Part shown: positions 7,638-15,591 of the stretch, piece after piece
Position numbering within the stretch: the first letter of the stretch is position 1
Layout: the number at the start of each line of letters is the position of its first letter
NCBI GenBank assembly: GCA_003153055.1
Contig: PMBV01000183.1
Location: 1-24,368, forward strand
Length of the DNA: 24,368 bases
DNA from: Myxococcales bacterium
GTDB taxonomy: Bacteria > Myxococcota > Myxococcia > Myxococcales > Myxococcaceae
Direction of reading: 5' to 3'
The notes under the pieces: model-generated
Database searches by the model: none
Seen by the model: only the letters and a program-made list of their open reading frames with translations
What the model was told of the DNA's origin: nothing
Position numbers and translations under genes: made by a program

Positions 7638-9264
7638 ATGCGTGAATGGAATGCAATTCATTTTCAGACGGGTCCGAGCGCTGGTGCTTCGCTCGCTGGC
7701 TGCATTCACGGCGGTTGTGCTGGCGTGCATGCCGTGGCATTCGGCGAGCGCAGACGCCCGCTCCCGGCTTTTCGACATCCGCGAGTTCCAGATCGCCGGC
7801 GCGAGCCGACTCTCGCAGGCCGAGGTGGAAGCGGTGGTCTACCCATTCCTCGGGCCAGGCCGGGCCGTCGACGACGTGGAGCAGGCGAGGGCGGCGCTGG
7901 AGAAGGTGTATTCCGACCGAGGCTACTTGGCCGTGAATGTCGCCATTCCACCGCAGACGGTGCGCGATGGTGTCGTCGTTCTGAGAGTCACCGAGGGCCT
8001 CGTGAGCCGGCTGCGCGTGCGCGGGTCACGCTGGTTCTCTCTGAGCGATATCAAAGACCAGGCGCCGTCACTCGCCGAGGGAACGGTGCCGAACATCAAC
8101 GACATCACTCACGACATCGTCGCGCTCAACCAGATCCCCGATCGACGAGTGACTCCCGCCCTACGCGCCGGCGCCCTCCCGGGCACGATGGACGTCGATC
8201 TCAACGTTCAAGACTCCTTCCCGCTGCACGGCACGCTCGAGGTCAACAACCGCTTCAGCAACAACACCACGCACACTCGGTTGACGGGCTCGATTCACTA
8301 CGACAATCTCTGGCAGCTCGGCCACTCGGCCGCCTTCTCCTTTCAGATTGCGCCCAAGCGACTGGACGACGCCAAGGTCTTCTCGGCTGCCTACACTGTT
8401 CGCCTGCCTTCCGCGCCCTGGGTCAGCTTCATTCTGACTGGCCTCAGCCAGGACGCGAACGTGTCGACCGTTGGAGGGATTGCCGTGGCCGGTCGAGGGT
8501 GGATCGTCGGAAGTCGAACGCTGTTCCTGCTGCCCAGCACGAGCCAGTTCTTTCATACGATCACCGCCGGCATCGACTTCAAGCGCTTCGTGGAGGAGAC
8601 CTCGCTTTCCGAGGAAAAGCTCTCCACGACGCTGCTCACTCATTGGCCAGTGAGCGTCCAGTACGGCGCCACGTGGCTGGGGGAGGCGTCGCAGACCCAG
8701 CTCGGCGCCACGGTGACCTTCAACCTCCGGGGGCTCGGGGCGACCGCCGACGAGTTCGACGCCAAGCGCTACAAGGCCCAGGCGAGCTTCCTGCATTTCC
8801 GGGCGGAGCTCTCCCGAAGCGACAAGCTGCCACTGGGGATGGAGCTCGTCGCGAAGGCGCGTGGCCAGTACACCAACGATCCTCTGATTCCCTCCGAGCA
8901 GCTCATCGCAGGCGGAGCCGATTCGGTTCGTGGCTACCTCGAGGCCCAGGCGGCAGGAGACTTCGGGGGCGTCGTCTCCCTCGAGCTCCGCGGGCCCTCG
9001 CTCTCGACCTGGATCGACCCGGCCGACCGGGTGCTGAACGACTGGCGCTTCCTGGTGTTCGGCGAGGGGGCGTGGGTGCGCCTGTGGGACCCGCTGCCCG
9101 AACAGCGGTCGATCTCTCGGCTCTGGAGCGTCGGAGGTGGCACCCGCATCAAGCTCCTTCGGTACGTGAACGGCGCGGTGGACGTCGCCGTACCCCTCTG
9201 GTCCGAGGGCGCCACGTCCCGCTACACGGTTCGCTTTCTCTTTCGGTTCTGGGTCGATGTCTAG
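7630..9264 (+). CDS. TpsB/FhaC/ShlB-type outer-membrane transporter (POTRA plus 16-strand barrel)
   Basis: 544 residues, the normal length for TpsB of two-partner secretion. A signal peptide ends near SASADA (about 42). A first POTRA (about 48-123) reads FDIREFQIAGASRLSQAEVE ... VYSDRGYLAVNVAIPPQ ... DGVVVLRVTEG, the POTRA_2/ShlB pattern. A second (about 125-195) ends in DVDLNVQDSFPLHG. The barrel follows, including the diagnostic VRGY loop-6 motif at 433-436 (LIAGGADSVRGYLEAQ). The last residues are FRFWVDV, with aromatics near but not at the C-terminus. The ATG at 7630 overlaps the upstream stop but lacks a Shine-Dalgarno; the ATG at 7651 (MQFIFRRVR) also gives a fine signal peptide and may be the true start. 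TpsB proteins export large beta-helical TpsA partners; none is adjacent here. Confidence 0.9.
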   Translation: MIECVNGMQFIFRRVRALVLRSLAAFTAVVLACMPWHSASADARSRLFDIREFQIAGASRLSQAEVEAVVYPFLGPGRAVDDVEQARAALEKVYSDRGYLAVNVAIPPQTVRDGVVVLRVTEGLVSRLRVRGSRWFSLSDIKDQAPSLAEGTVPNINDITHDIVALNQIPDRRVTPALRAGALPGTMDVDLNVQDSFPLHGTLEVNNRFSNNTTHTRLTGSIHYDNLWQLGHSAAFSFQIAPKRLDDAKVFSAAYTVRLPSAPWVSFILTGLSQDANVSTVGGIAVAGRGWIVGSRTLFLLPSTSQFFHTITAGIDFKRFVEETSLSEEKLSTTLLTHWPVSVQYGATWLGEASQTQLGATVTFNLRGLGATADEFDAKRYKAQASFLHFRAELSRSDKLPLGMELVAKARGQYTNDPLIPSEQLIAGGADSVRGYLEAQAAGDFGGVVSLELRGPSLSTWIDPADRVLNDWRFLVFGEGAWVRLWDPLPEQRSISRLWSVGGGTRIKLLRYVNGAVDVAVPLWSEGATSRYTVRFLFRFWVDV

Positions 9265-9300
9265 GCGAGGCGCCGAGGCTCGGCGCGCAGTGCATTCGAT

Positions 9301-9304
9301 GAGG
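9301..9304 (+). promoter_or_regulatory. Shine-Dalgarno deciding the start of the ExbB fusion
   Basis: GAGG six bases before the ATG at 9311. The upstream in-frame ATGs at 9257 and 9299 would put a polar, Arg-rich leader in front of the signal peptide and lack such a site. Confidence 0.5.
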
Positions 9305-9310
9305 TCTCTC

Positions 9311-11203
9311 ATGTCAAACACGCGAATCTTCTTCGGCCTGGCCGCGAGCCTCGCTCTTCTCCCTCAGAGCGCCTTGGCCTCGTGGTGGAACGACGAGTGG
9401 GCCGGCCGCAAGCCCCTGCGCGTGGACGCCAGTCCCACGGGCGCCAACATCGCTGAGCCGATCGGCGCGACACCGATCCTGGTCCGCCTCTCCTCCGGCA
9501 CCTTCAACTTCTCCGCCGCCAAACCAGACGGCAGCGATCTCCGCTTCATCGCCGGAGACGACAGGACTCCGCTCAAGTTCCACTTCGAGAAATACGACTC
9601 GCTCTTGGGCGAGGCCTTGGTCTGGGTTGGGCTCCCGGAGCTCACGCGGGGCGCCAAGAGCGACCTCTGGCTCTATTACGGCAACCCGAAGGCCGCCGGC
9701 GCCGAGGACGTCAAGGGCACCTACGACGTGGGCACCTCGCTCATCTACCACTTCGAGGAGCGCGGCCAACCCCCGAAGGACTCAACCACCTGGGGCAACC
9801 ACGCCCTCAACGCGGGAGCGGGGACCGACGCACTCATCGGCTCGGGTCTCAAGCTGGACGGCAGTAGGGTCGTCGGTGTTCCCGCCGCGGCGCCGCTGGC
9901 CTGGGCCGCGGGTACCGCGATGACCTGGTCGGCCTGGATCAAGCCCGCGGAGGCGACTTCCTCGGGGGTCATCTTCAGCCGCCGCGACGGCGCCAATGCC
10001 CTCGTCATCGGCCTCGACAACGGGAAGCCCTTCGTCGAGATCGAGCGCGACGCGGGCGCCCTTCGCGCGGATGCGAGCGAGCCCTTCGGTTCAAACGGCT
10101 GGCACTTCCTCGCGGTGACCGCCGGCCAAACGCTCACGCTCTGGGTCGACGGGGCGGTGGCGGCCAAGCTCCCCGCTCCCCTCCCATCGCTGAACACCGC
10201 CGCCTTCATTGGCGGCTCGGGCGAGGAACCCGCCAAGGCTCCCGGTGATTCGGCCGCCGCTCCTCTGCTCGCGGGCTTCAAGGGAGAGCTCGACGAGCTC
10301 GAGATCTCCAAGGTCGAGCGGCCAGCGGGCTTTCTCAGGATCGCCTTCGTGGCGCAGGGAACCGACGCGGGGAAGCTCGTCGTCGCGGGTCAAGACGAGG
10401 AGGCCAGCACCGGGAGCGGTGGCTACTTCGGGGTGATCCTCCGCTCGGTCACGATCGACGGCTGGGTGGTGATCGGGCTCTTGGCAATCATGGGTGTCAT
10501 CAGCTGGCTGGTGATGATCAACAAGACCACCTACCTGGCCCAGGTGGAGCGCGCCAACGACCTCTTCTCCGAGAAGTTCCACCACGCGAGCGGCGATCTC
10601 CTCGGGCTGATGAGCGCGAGCAACGGGGTGTCACTGCAGCTCGACGCCAAGACGTCGCAGCACTCCAGTCTCTTCCGCATCTTCAAGACCGCCAGCGAAG
10701 AAGTCCGCAAACGCATCGGGGCTGGAAGGGCGCTCACGGCCGAAGCGATCGAGGCGATCCGCGCCTCGATGGACTCCTGTCTGGTGCGGGAGAACCAGCG
10801 GCTGACGGACCGGCTGGTGCTCCTCACCATCGCCATCTCGGGCGGCCCGTTCCTCGGCCTCCTGGGGACCGTGGTGGGCGTCATGATCACCTTCGCAGCC
10901 ATCGCCGCCGCCGGCGACGTGAACGTCAACGCCATCGCACCAGGCATCGCCGCGGCGCTGGTCGCCACGGTCGCGGGCCTGGCCGTCGCCATCCCGGCGC
11001 TCTTTGGCTACAACTGGTTGCTCACCCGCATCAAAAACGTCACGGCGAACATGCAGGTCTTCGTCGACGAGTTGGTGACGAAGGTCGCCGAGGCGCACGC
11101 GGAGAGCTCCGGTCGCGAGCCCGGCGCCGCCCCGCACTCCGGGCATTCGGTCTTCGAAACCACGCCTCCACTCGCTCCCACGGCCGCTTTCCTTCAGGAC
11201 TAG
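9311..11203 (+). CDS. DUF2341 / LamG-like ectodomain fused to MotA/TolQ/ExbB proton channel
   Basis: 630 residues. A signal peptide (about 1-24, ALA before SWWNDEW) leads into a DUF2341-type beta domain (about 25-125: 'WWNDEWAGRK', then 'SDLWLYYGNP') and a concanavalin/LamG-like jellyroll (about 145-340: LIYHFEE, WSAWIKP, NGWHFLAVT, LDELEIS). A Gly/Ser linker and a transmembrane helix (about 384-404) follow. The C-terminal half is ExbB/TolQ: cytoplasmic helices, then a helix at about 502-530 with GPFLGLLGTVVGVM and a helix at about 541-567 with GIAAALVATVAGLAVAIPA, both hallmark segments. ExbB forms the stator pentamer of proton-driven TonB machines; here each subunit would carry a periplasmic carbohydrate-binding-like head. 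ExbD follows after five bases. DUF2341-ExbB fusions are, as I recall, found in other proteobacteria, but the role of the head is unknown to me. Confidence 0.88.
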   Translation: MSNTRIFFGLAASLALLPQSALASWWNDEWAGRKPLRVDASPTGANIAEPIGATPILVRLSSGTFNFSAAKPDGSDLRFIAGDDRTPLKFHFEKYDSLLGEALVWVGLPELTRGAKSDLWLYYGNPKAAGAEDVKGTYDVGTSLIYHFEERGQPPKDSTTWGNHALNAGAGTDALIGSGLKLDGSRVVGVPAAAPLAWAAGTAMTWSAWIKPAEATSSGVIFSRRDGANALVIGLDNGKPFVEIERDAGALRADASEPFGSNGWHFLAVTAGQTLTLWVDGAVAAKLPAPLPSLNTAAFIGGSGEEPAKAPGDSAAAPLLAGFKGELDELEISKVERPAGFLRIAFVAQGTDAGKLVVAGQDEEASTGSGGYFGVILRSVTIDGWVVIGLLAIMGVISWLVMINKTTYLAQVERANDLFSEKFHHASGDLLGLMSASNGVSLQLDAKTSQHSSLFRIFKTASEEVRKRIGAGRALTAEAIEAIRASMDSCLVRENQRLTDRLVLLTIAISGGPFLGLLGTVVGVMITFAAIAAAGDVNVNAIAPGIAAALVATVAGLAVAIPALFGYNWLLTRIKNVTANMQVFVDELVTKVAEAHAESSGREPGAAPHSGHSVFETTPPLAPTAAFLQD

Positions 11204-11208
11204 AGGCC

Positions 11209-11613
11209 ATGCACGTCCAAGCGGAAGACAAGGTCTACGACGACATCAACATCACCCCGATGCTCGACCTGGCGTACGTGCTGCTCGTGATCTTCGTGAT
11301 CATGACCACGGCCACGGTTCAGGGCATGCGGGTGAATCTGCCCAAGGCGGGCCCGGCCTCGAGCCTCGCCAAACCAACCACCAAGGCCATCACCGTCACC
11401 CAGGAAGGGAAGGTGTTTCTCGACACCGTTCCCGTGACGCTCGCCGAGCTTGAGCAACGCCTGATGCAGCAGAAGGCGCTGACTCCCGAGTTCCCGGTCG
11501 TGGTGCGCGGCGACGGGGGAGTCCAGTACCAGAGCGTGATCGACGTCCTCGACCTCCTCGGCCGGCTCAACATCACGACCGTCGGCCTGGCGACCAAGGC
11601 GCTGGTCAAGTAG
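11209..11613 (+). CDS. exbD: ExbD/TolR-family biopolymer transport protein
   Basis: 134 residues with the family plan: a short cytoplasmic N-terminus, then INITPMLDLAYVLLVIFVIM, one transmembrane helix (about 20-38) whose Asp20 is the conserved proton-carrying residue. A periplasmic domain follows, with VNLPKA, an ITVTQEGKVFLD beta hairpin and VVVRGDGGVQYQSVIDVLDL. With ExbB it converts the proton gradient into motion of a TonB-like protein. It starts five bases after the ExbB fusion with almost no spacer for its own ribosome site (AGAGG only two bases before the ATG), so translational coupling to ExbB is likely. Confidence 0.92.
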   Translation: MHVQAEDKVYDDINITPMLDLAYVLLVIFVIMTTATVQGMRVNLPKAGPASSLAKPTTKAITVTQEGKVFLDTVPVTLAELEQRLMQQKALTPEFPVVVRGDGGVQYQSVIDVLDLLGRLNITTVGLATKALVK

Positions 11614-11620
11614 CGCGCAA

Positions 11621-11629
11621 CCCCCCCCC
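11621..11629 (+). repeat. Poly-C tract (C9) directly before the tonB Shine-Dalgarno
   Basis: Nine consecutive C residues between the exbD stop and the GGAG (11630-11633) serving the GTG start at 11639. Homopolymers of this length are prone to slippage. Here it lies outside the coding frame, so a length change would act on mRNA structure or access to the Shine-Dalgarno rather than on the reading frame. Confidence 0.5.
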
Positions 11630-11638
11630 GGAGAGAAC

Positions 11639-12385
11639 GTGACAGCCATGTCCGAGAGCCCCGAAGACCCAAGGCCGCCGCGATTCAGCGCGGTCAGCCT
11701 GGGCGCTGGCGGGTTGGTGCTGGTCGCGCTCGCCGCCGGAGTTTTCTCGCTTCACCGAAGTCGCCCCGCGCCTGCCCCTCGAAAGGTCATGCAGTTCACG
11801 AGGGTGAACCTCGCTCCTCCACCGCAGGCCCCGAAGCCGGTGACGCCTCCCCCCCAGCAGGTGGCGCCATCCAAGGTGGTCGAGACACCGCAGCTGAAGC
11901 GCATCGAGCTGAAAGACCTCGTCCCTCCAGAGGCCCCGCGCCCCTCCGCCGAGCCACCCTCGGGCGGTCGCCTCGCCCTCGCGACTGAGGGCGTAGGCCC
12001 CGGAGACGCCTTCAACTTGGCGGGCAACCCGGGCGGGAAGAGTCTTCTCAGCGGCGGTGGTCTGGGTGATGGGACGGGCACGGGCCTTGGAGGCGAGGAC
12101 GACGCCAATCGCCGCTTTGGCTGGTACTACGCTCACATCGCAGCGGAGATCGAAGACGTCTTTCGCAAGCAGAAGAGGCTCCTCACCGCCTCGGCGCGCG
12201 TGGAGCTCCGCGTCTGGGCCGACGAGATGGGCCTCATCGAGCGGGTCCAGCTCGTCTATTCCACCGGCAGACCCGAACTGGACGCTGCCATGCAATCGGT
12301 CGTCGGACATCGGCTGAAGGAGCCGCCGCCCCACGACATTCCGATGCCGATGATCGCCCGATTCACGGCCCGCCGCCCGCAGTGA
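11639..12385 (+). CDS. TonB-like energy transducer
   Basis: 248 residues. A short cytoplasmic N-terminus, one transmembrane helix (about 18-37), then a Pro-rich periplasmic spacer (about 43-105: PAPAPRK, APPPQAPKPVTPPPQQ), a Gly-rich stretch (about 108-152) and a C-terminal domain (about 160-248) with YYAHIAAEIEDVFRKQ, ARVELRVWADEMGLIERV, STGRPELDAAM and a terminal RFTARRP. This is the TonB_C pattern, although the usual Tyr-Pro near the domain start is replaced by YYAHI. It would span the periplasm and pass ExbB/ExbD energy to an outer-membrane partner. GTG is chosen as start because GGAG lies five bases upstream; the ATG three codons later is too far from it. No TonB-dependent receptor is in the window, so the target is presumably the TpsB-type barrel or the porin. 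Confidence 0.82.
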   Translation: MTAMSESPEDPRPPRFSAVSLGAGGLVLVALAAGVFSLHRSRPAPAPRKVMQFTRVNLAPPPQAPKPVTPPPQQVAPSKVVETPQLKRIELKDLVPPEAPRPSAEPPSGGRLALATEGVGPGDAFNLAGNPGGKSLLSGGGLGDGTGTGLGGEDDANRRFGWYYAHIAAEIEDVFRKQKRLLTASARVELRVWADEMGLIERVQLVYSTGRPELDAAMQSVVGHRLKEPPPHDIPMPMIARFTARRPQ

Positions 12386-12428
12386 CGCGACGCACCGACA
12401 CTCTCTTGAACCACCAAAGGTAAGGACC

Positions 12429-14057
12429 GTGACGCCTCTCTCAGCAAGACTCCTGCCCAGCCTCTGGCTCGCGTTCGCCGCGGGCGCGCTCCTCATACTC
12501 GGCTCACCTGGCCCCGCGCGAGCAGACGAGCCTCCCACCGCCGCCCAGAGCAACGACGACGCAAGCGGCGGTGAAAGGCCAGACCAACTCAAGCACGTCG
12601 TCTATCTGCCAGAGACCATCCGGGCCCAACTGCGCGAGGAGATCAAGGACGAGGTCCTGAAGCGAGCCGTCTCCGAGGGCTGGGCGACGCCCAACGCCAT
12701 CCCCGCCTGGACCCAGCGGTTCAGGTTCACCGCGGACGTTCGCCTCCGCTGGGAAATGGTCTTCTTTCAGCGCGGCAACGCCAACACAGGCATGTTCCCG
12801 GATTTCAACGCCATCAACAACGGCCAGCCATTCGATGTCCTGGGGTACGATCTGGCAAACGATCGGTACTTGAACGTCGACCAGAACCGAAGGCGCCCCC
12901 GGGTGCGGGCGCGCCTCGGGGTCGACGTCGACGTTGGCCAGGGCTTCGGCGTGGGGTTGCGCTTCGCCAGCGGAGACGGGAGCAATCCGGTGTCGACGAA
13001 TCAGACCCTCGGTGGGGCGCCCGGCGACTTCAGCAAGCTCCAGCTCTGGATCGACCGCGCCGCGCTCACCTACGAGCCGTTCAAAGGAAAGCCGAGCGGC
13101 ATCCTCCTCGAGGCGGGCCGCTTCGGGAACCCCTTCTTCAGCACTGACCTCATCTGGTGGAGTGACCTGAGCTTCGACGGCATCGCCTTGCAGGGCCGGG
13201 TCAACCTCGGGTGGCTCGAGCTGTTCGTCAACGGAGGCGGCTTTCCGTACTTCATCACCGGTTTCGACTTCCCAGCGGAGCGGTCGACGAAGATCCGAAG
13301 CGTCGACAAGTGGCTCATCGCAGGGCAGCTCGGCGCGAAGTGGGAGATGCCCGAGCGCTTCACGCTCACCTTGGCCGCGGCGTACTACTACTTCGACAAC
13401 ATCGAAGGCCGGGTCGGGAGCCCCTGCGACACCAACCTCAAGGGCTACACCTGCGACACCGATCTCACGAGGCCCCTCTTCGCCCAGAAAGGCAACACGT
13501 ACATGGCGCTTCGGAGGCCGTCGGTCTTCGCGCTCACCTACGAGGCCGCGGGGGCAGCGGAGTACCAGTATTTCGGCCTCGCCAGCATCTTCCGCGAGCT
13601 GGCGATCACCGGTCGCTTCGAGCTCAGGGTCGCGCGGCAATTGAAGGCCACGCTCGACGGCGAGTTCGTTCGGAACTTGGGCTTCTCCACCAAGCGGATC
13701 GCTCCGATCGCGCTCAACAGCCGGGCTTCCTGTGGTGACGCCTGCATCGGCCCCTTCGAGGGCGGCCTCAACGGGTATTTCGCGCGCCTCTCGATCGGCA
13801 GCCCGACGATGGACAAACAGTGGAGCTGGAGCGTGGGGTTGACCTACCGCTCCATCGAGTCGGACGCGGTGGTGGACGCCTTCAACGATCCCGACTTCGG
13901 CCTGGGCGGCACGAACCTGAGGGGCTTTGTCTTCGCCGGCGCCGTGGCCCTCACCGATGGCGTCCTCGCCAGCGTCCGGTGGATGAGCGCCAACCAGGTG
14001 TCGGGCCCTCCGTACGGCGTCGACGTGCTCCACATTGATGTCACCGCGAGGTACTAG
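12429..14057 (+). CDS. Putative outer-membrane porin (Porin_5-like)
   Basis: 542 residues. Signal peptide about 1-32 (ARA before DEPP). A periplasmic helical segment follows (about 57-85: VYLPETIRAQLREEIKDEVL), then the motif GWATPNAIPAW and the first barrel strands RFRFTADVRLRWE. This order is characteristic of the Porin_5 'putative porin' family as I know it. The rest alternates hydrophobic and polar residues with many Tyr/Phe/Trp and ends in VTARY, an aromatic C-terminal residue typical of BAM substrates. Two close Cys pairs (Cys333/342 and Cys435/439) are unusual in a porin and probably form loop disulfides. GTG start with AAGG just upstream. Sits 43 bases after tonB, inside the operon. 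Confidence 0.8.
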   Translation: MTPLSARLLPSLWLAFAAGALLILGSPGPARADEPPTAAQSNDDASGGERPDQLKHVVYLPETIRAQLREEIKDEVLKRAVSEGWATPNAIPAWTQRFRFTADVRLRWEMVFFQRGNANTGMFPDFNAINNGQPFDVLGYDLANDRYLNVDQNRRRPRVRARLGVDVDVGQGFGVGLRFASGDGSNPVSTNQTLGGAPGDFSKLQLWIDRAALTYEPFKGKPSGILLEAGRFGNPFFSTDLIWWSDLSFDGIALQGRVNLGWLELFVNGGGFPYFITGFDFPAERSTKIRSVDKWLIAGQLGAKWEMPERFTLTLAAAYYYFDNIEGRVGSPCDTNLKGYTCDTDLTRPLFAQKGNTYMALRRPSVFALTYEAAGAAEYQYFGLASIFRELAITGRFELRVARQLKATLDGEFVRNLGFSTKRIAPIALNSRASCGDACIGPFEGGLNGYFARLSIGSPTMDKQWSWSVGLTYRSIESDAVVDAFNDPDFGLGGTNLRGFVFAGAVALTDGVLASVRWMSANQVSGPPYGVDVLHIDVTARY

Positions 14058-14059
14058 CC

Positions 14060-14689
14060 ATGCGCTCGGTTCCGCTCGTCGTCCTCCGCACCGCCTGCCT
14101 CGTGATGGTCATCAGCAGAGGGCCTGCGCGGGCGGCCGACTCAGGGGCCGAGTCGCGTCTGCGCGAGGCGCTCCGATCGACCAGCGCGCAGGTCCGCGCG
14201 CTCGAGGACGAGAGGGCGCAGTGGCAAGTCACCGACGCCCAGCAGAAGAGGGAGATCGAGTCGCTGAAGAGCCAGCTGGCGGCCGTGCCGAAGGAGACTC
14301 AGGCATCGAAGGAGGGCATGCAGTGCTCCGCTCAGCTCAAGCGACTTCGAGCCGAGCAATCCGAGCGCGCCTCAGCCACCGCGAAGCTCGAGGAGTCGCT
14401 CACGCACTGCGAAGCGGCCGCGTTCGACACGGCAGCCCTCGTCCGGGCCCGCGAGGAGCAGGCCGCCAAGCAAGTCAAGGAGGTCGCCCCAGAGGTCGCG
14501 GGGCTGACCGAGCGCCTCAAGGACTGCGAGGGCAAGAACCACCGAATGTTCCAGGTCGCCAAAGAGATCCTCGATCAGATGTGGAAGAACGGCGCGGGCG
14601 AGCCAATTCTCGGGCTCAAGCGCGTTGAGATGGAGAACTTCGCCCAGGATGCCGAGGACAAGCTCCTCGAAGCAAAGGTCAAACCATGA
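14060..14689 (+). CDS. Periplasmic coiled-coil protein of unknown function
   Basis: 209 residues with a signal peptide (about 1-26, ARA-A before DSGAES). Residues 30-175 are almost entirely heptad-like, charged helix (SRLREALRSTSAQVRALEDE; QQKREIESLKSQLA; ERLKDC). Three Cys are dispersed through the helix. A more conserved-looking end follows: MFQVAKEILDQMWKNG, then EPILGLKRVEMENFAQDAED. I do not recognise the family. It starts two bases after the porin stop, with GAGG eight bases before the ATG, and overlaps ppiC by ATGA. A scaffold or periplasmic spacer between inner-membrane motor and outer-membrane barrels is a fair guess from context only. Confidence 0.75.
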   Translation: MRSVPLVVLRTACLVMVISRGPARAADSGAESRLREALRSTSAQVRALEDERAQWQVTDAQQKREIESLKSQLAAVPKETQASKEGMQCSAQLKRLRAEQSERASATAKLEESLTHCEAAAFDTAALVRAREEQAAKQVKEVAPEVAGLTERLKDCEGKNHRMFQVAKEILDQMWKNGAGEPILGLKRVEMENFAQDAEDKLLEAKVKP

Positions 14690-15591
14690 ACACTCTCCCC
14701 GTTTCATCGCTGTCTCGTTGGTTGGCTCTCTCGGCCTCGGTGCTCCTGGCCATCGTCCCGTTCGCGGCCGCGGCCGATGTGGTGGCTCGCGTCGGCGGAA
14801 CTGAAGTCAACAGCGACGAGCTTCGGGCCTACCTCGACACCCTCGGCGCTCCGGAGCGAGCGGCCTTGGCCAAGGACCCCGGGATGCTCTCTCAACTGGT
14901 GCGCGCCTATCTCGCACGGCAGGCGGTGCTCAAGGAGGCGCTGACCAAGAAGTGGGATCAGCGCCCCGAAGTGAAAGCCCAGCTCGATCGCGCCCGAGAG
15001 CAGGCCATCACCGAGCTGTATCTGCAGTCGCTCTCGAAGCCGCCCGACGCCTATCCCAGCGAGGCGGAGCTGCAGGCGGCCTACGACGCGAACAAGAAGG
15101 CATTCGAGGTTTCCAAACAATACCGCATCGCCCAGATCTTCGTCGCCGTCGCCAAGCAAGCCGACAAGGAGACCGAGGAGAAGGGACGTAAGAAGGTCGA
15201 CGAAGCCCTCAAGAAGGTCAAGCAGAAGGGGGCTGACTTCGGAGCCATCGCTCGATCCGACAGCGATGAATCCGCGGCCGCCGAGCGGGGCGGGGAGATC
15301 GGCTGGCTCACCGAGGCGCAGATGGTACCGGGGATCCGCGCGTCGGTGACGAGCCTCGGCTCAGGAGCCACATCGGAGCCCGTTCGCCTCGACGACGGTT
15401 GGCACCTCATCAAGGTGCTCGAGACCAAGCCGACCTCGACCCGGCCGCTCGCCGAGGTTCGTGACGCTCTCCTCAACCAGCTCCGGGCCGACCGCGCACA
15501 GGCAAATCGGCAAGCCTACCTCACCAAGCTACTGGAGCAGAATCCGCCGGCGATCAACGAGCTCGCCCTCTCGAAGCTCGTCAAGAAGTAG
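14686..15591 (+). CDS. Periplasmic parvulin-type peptidyl-prolyl cis-trans isomerase (PpiC/SurA class)
   Basis: 301 residues. Signal peptide about 1-30. An N-terminal SurA/PrsA-like helical region (about 31-140) starts VVARVGGTEVNSDELRAYLD, as usual for this class. A parvulin domain (about 145-248) follows: YRIAQIFVAV, GADFGAIARSDSDESAA, RGGEIGWLTEAQMVPGI, LDDGWHLIKVLE, and then a C-terminal helix. Such proteins isomerise prolines and hold unfolded outer-membrane or secreted proteins in the periplasm. Last gene of the operon, overlapping the coiled-coil gene by four bases. Its TAG abuts the TAG of the convergent gene with no spacer. It supplies the catalytic isomerase that the two FKBP_N-only proteins at the operon start lack. 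Confidence 0.9.
   Translation: MNTLPVSSLSRWLALSASVLLAIVPFAAAADVVARVGGTEVNSDELRAYLDTLGAPERAALAKDPGMLSQLVRAYLARQAVLKEALTKKWDQRPEVKAQLDRAREQAITELYLQSLSKPPDAYPSEAELQAAYDANKKAFEVSKQYRIAQIFVAVAKQADKETEEKGRKKVDEALKKVKQKGADFGAIARSDSDESAAAERGGEIGWLTEAQMVPGIRASVTSLGSGATSEPVRLDDGWHLIKVLETKPTSTRPLAEVRDALLNQLRADRAQANRQAYLTKLLEQNPPAINELALSKLVKK

Noticed and set aside
8161..9321. 386-codon minus-strand frame antisense to the TpsB gene
   Set aside because: Overlaps the whole barrel-coding part of a well-supported gene and has shadow composition (Arg, Gly, Glu, Pro).
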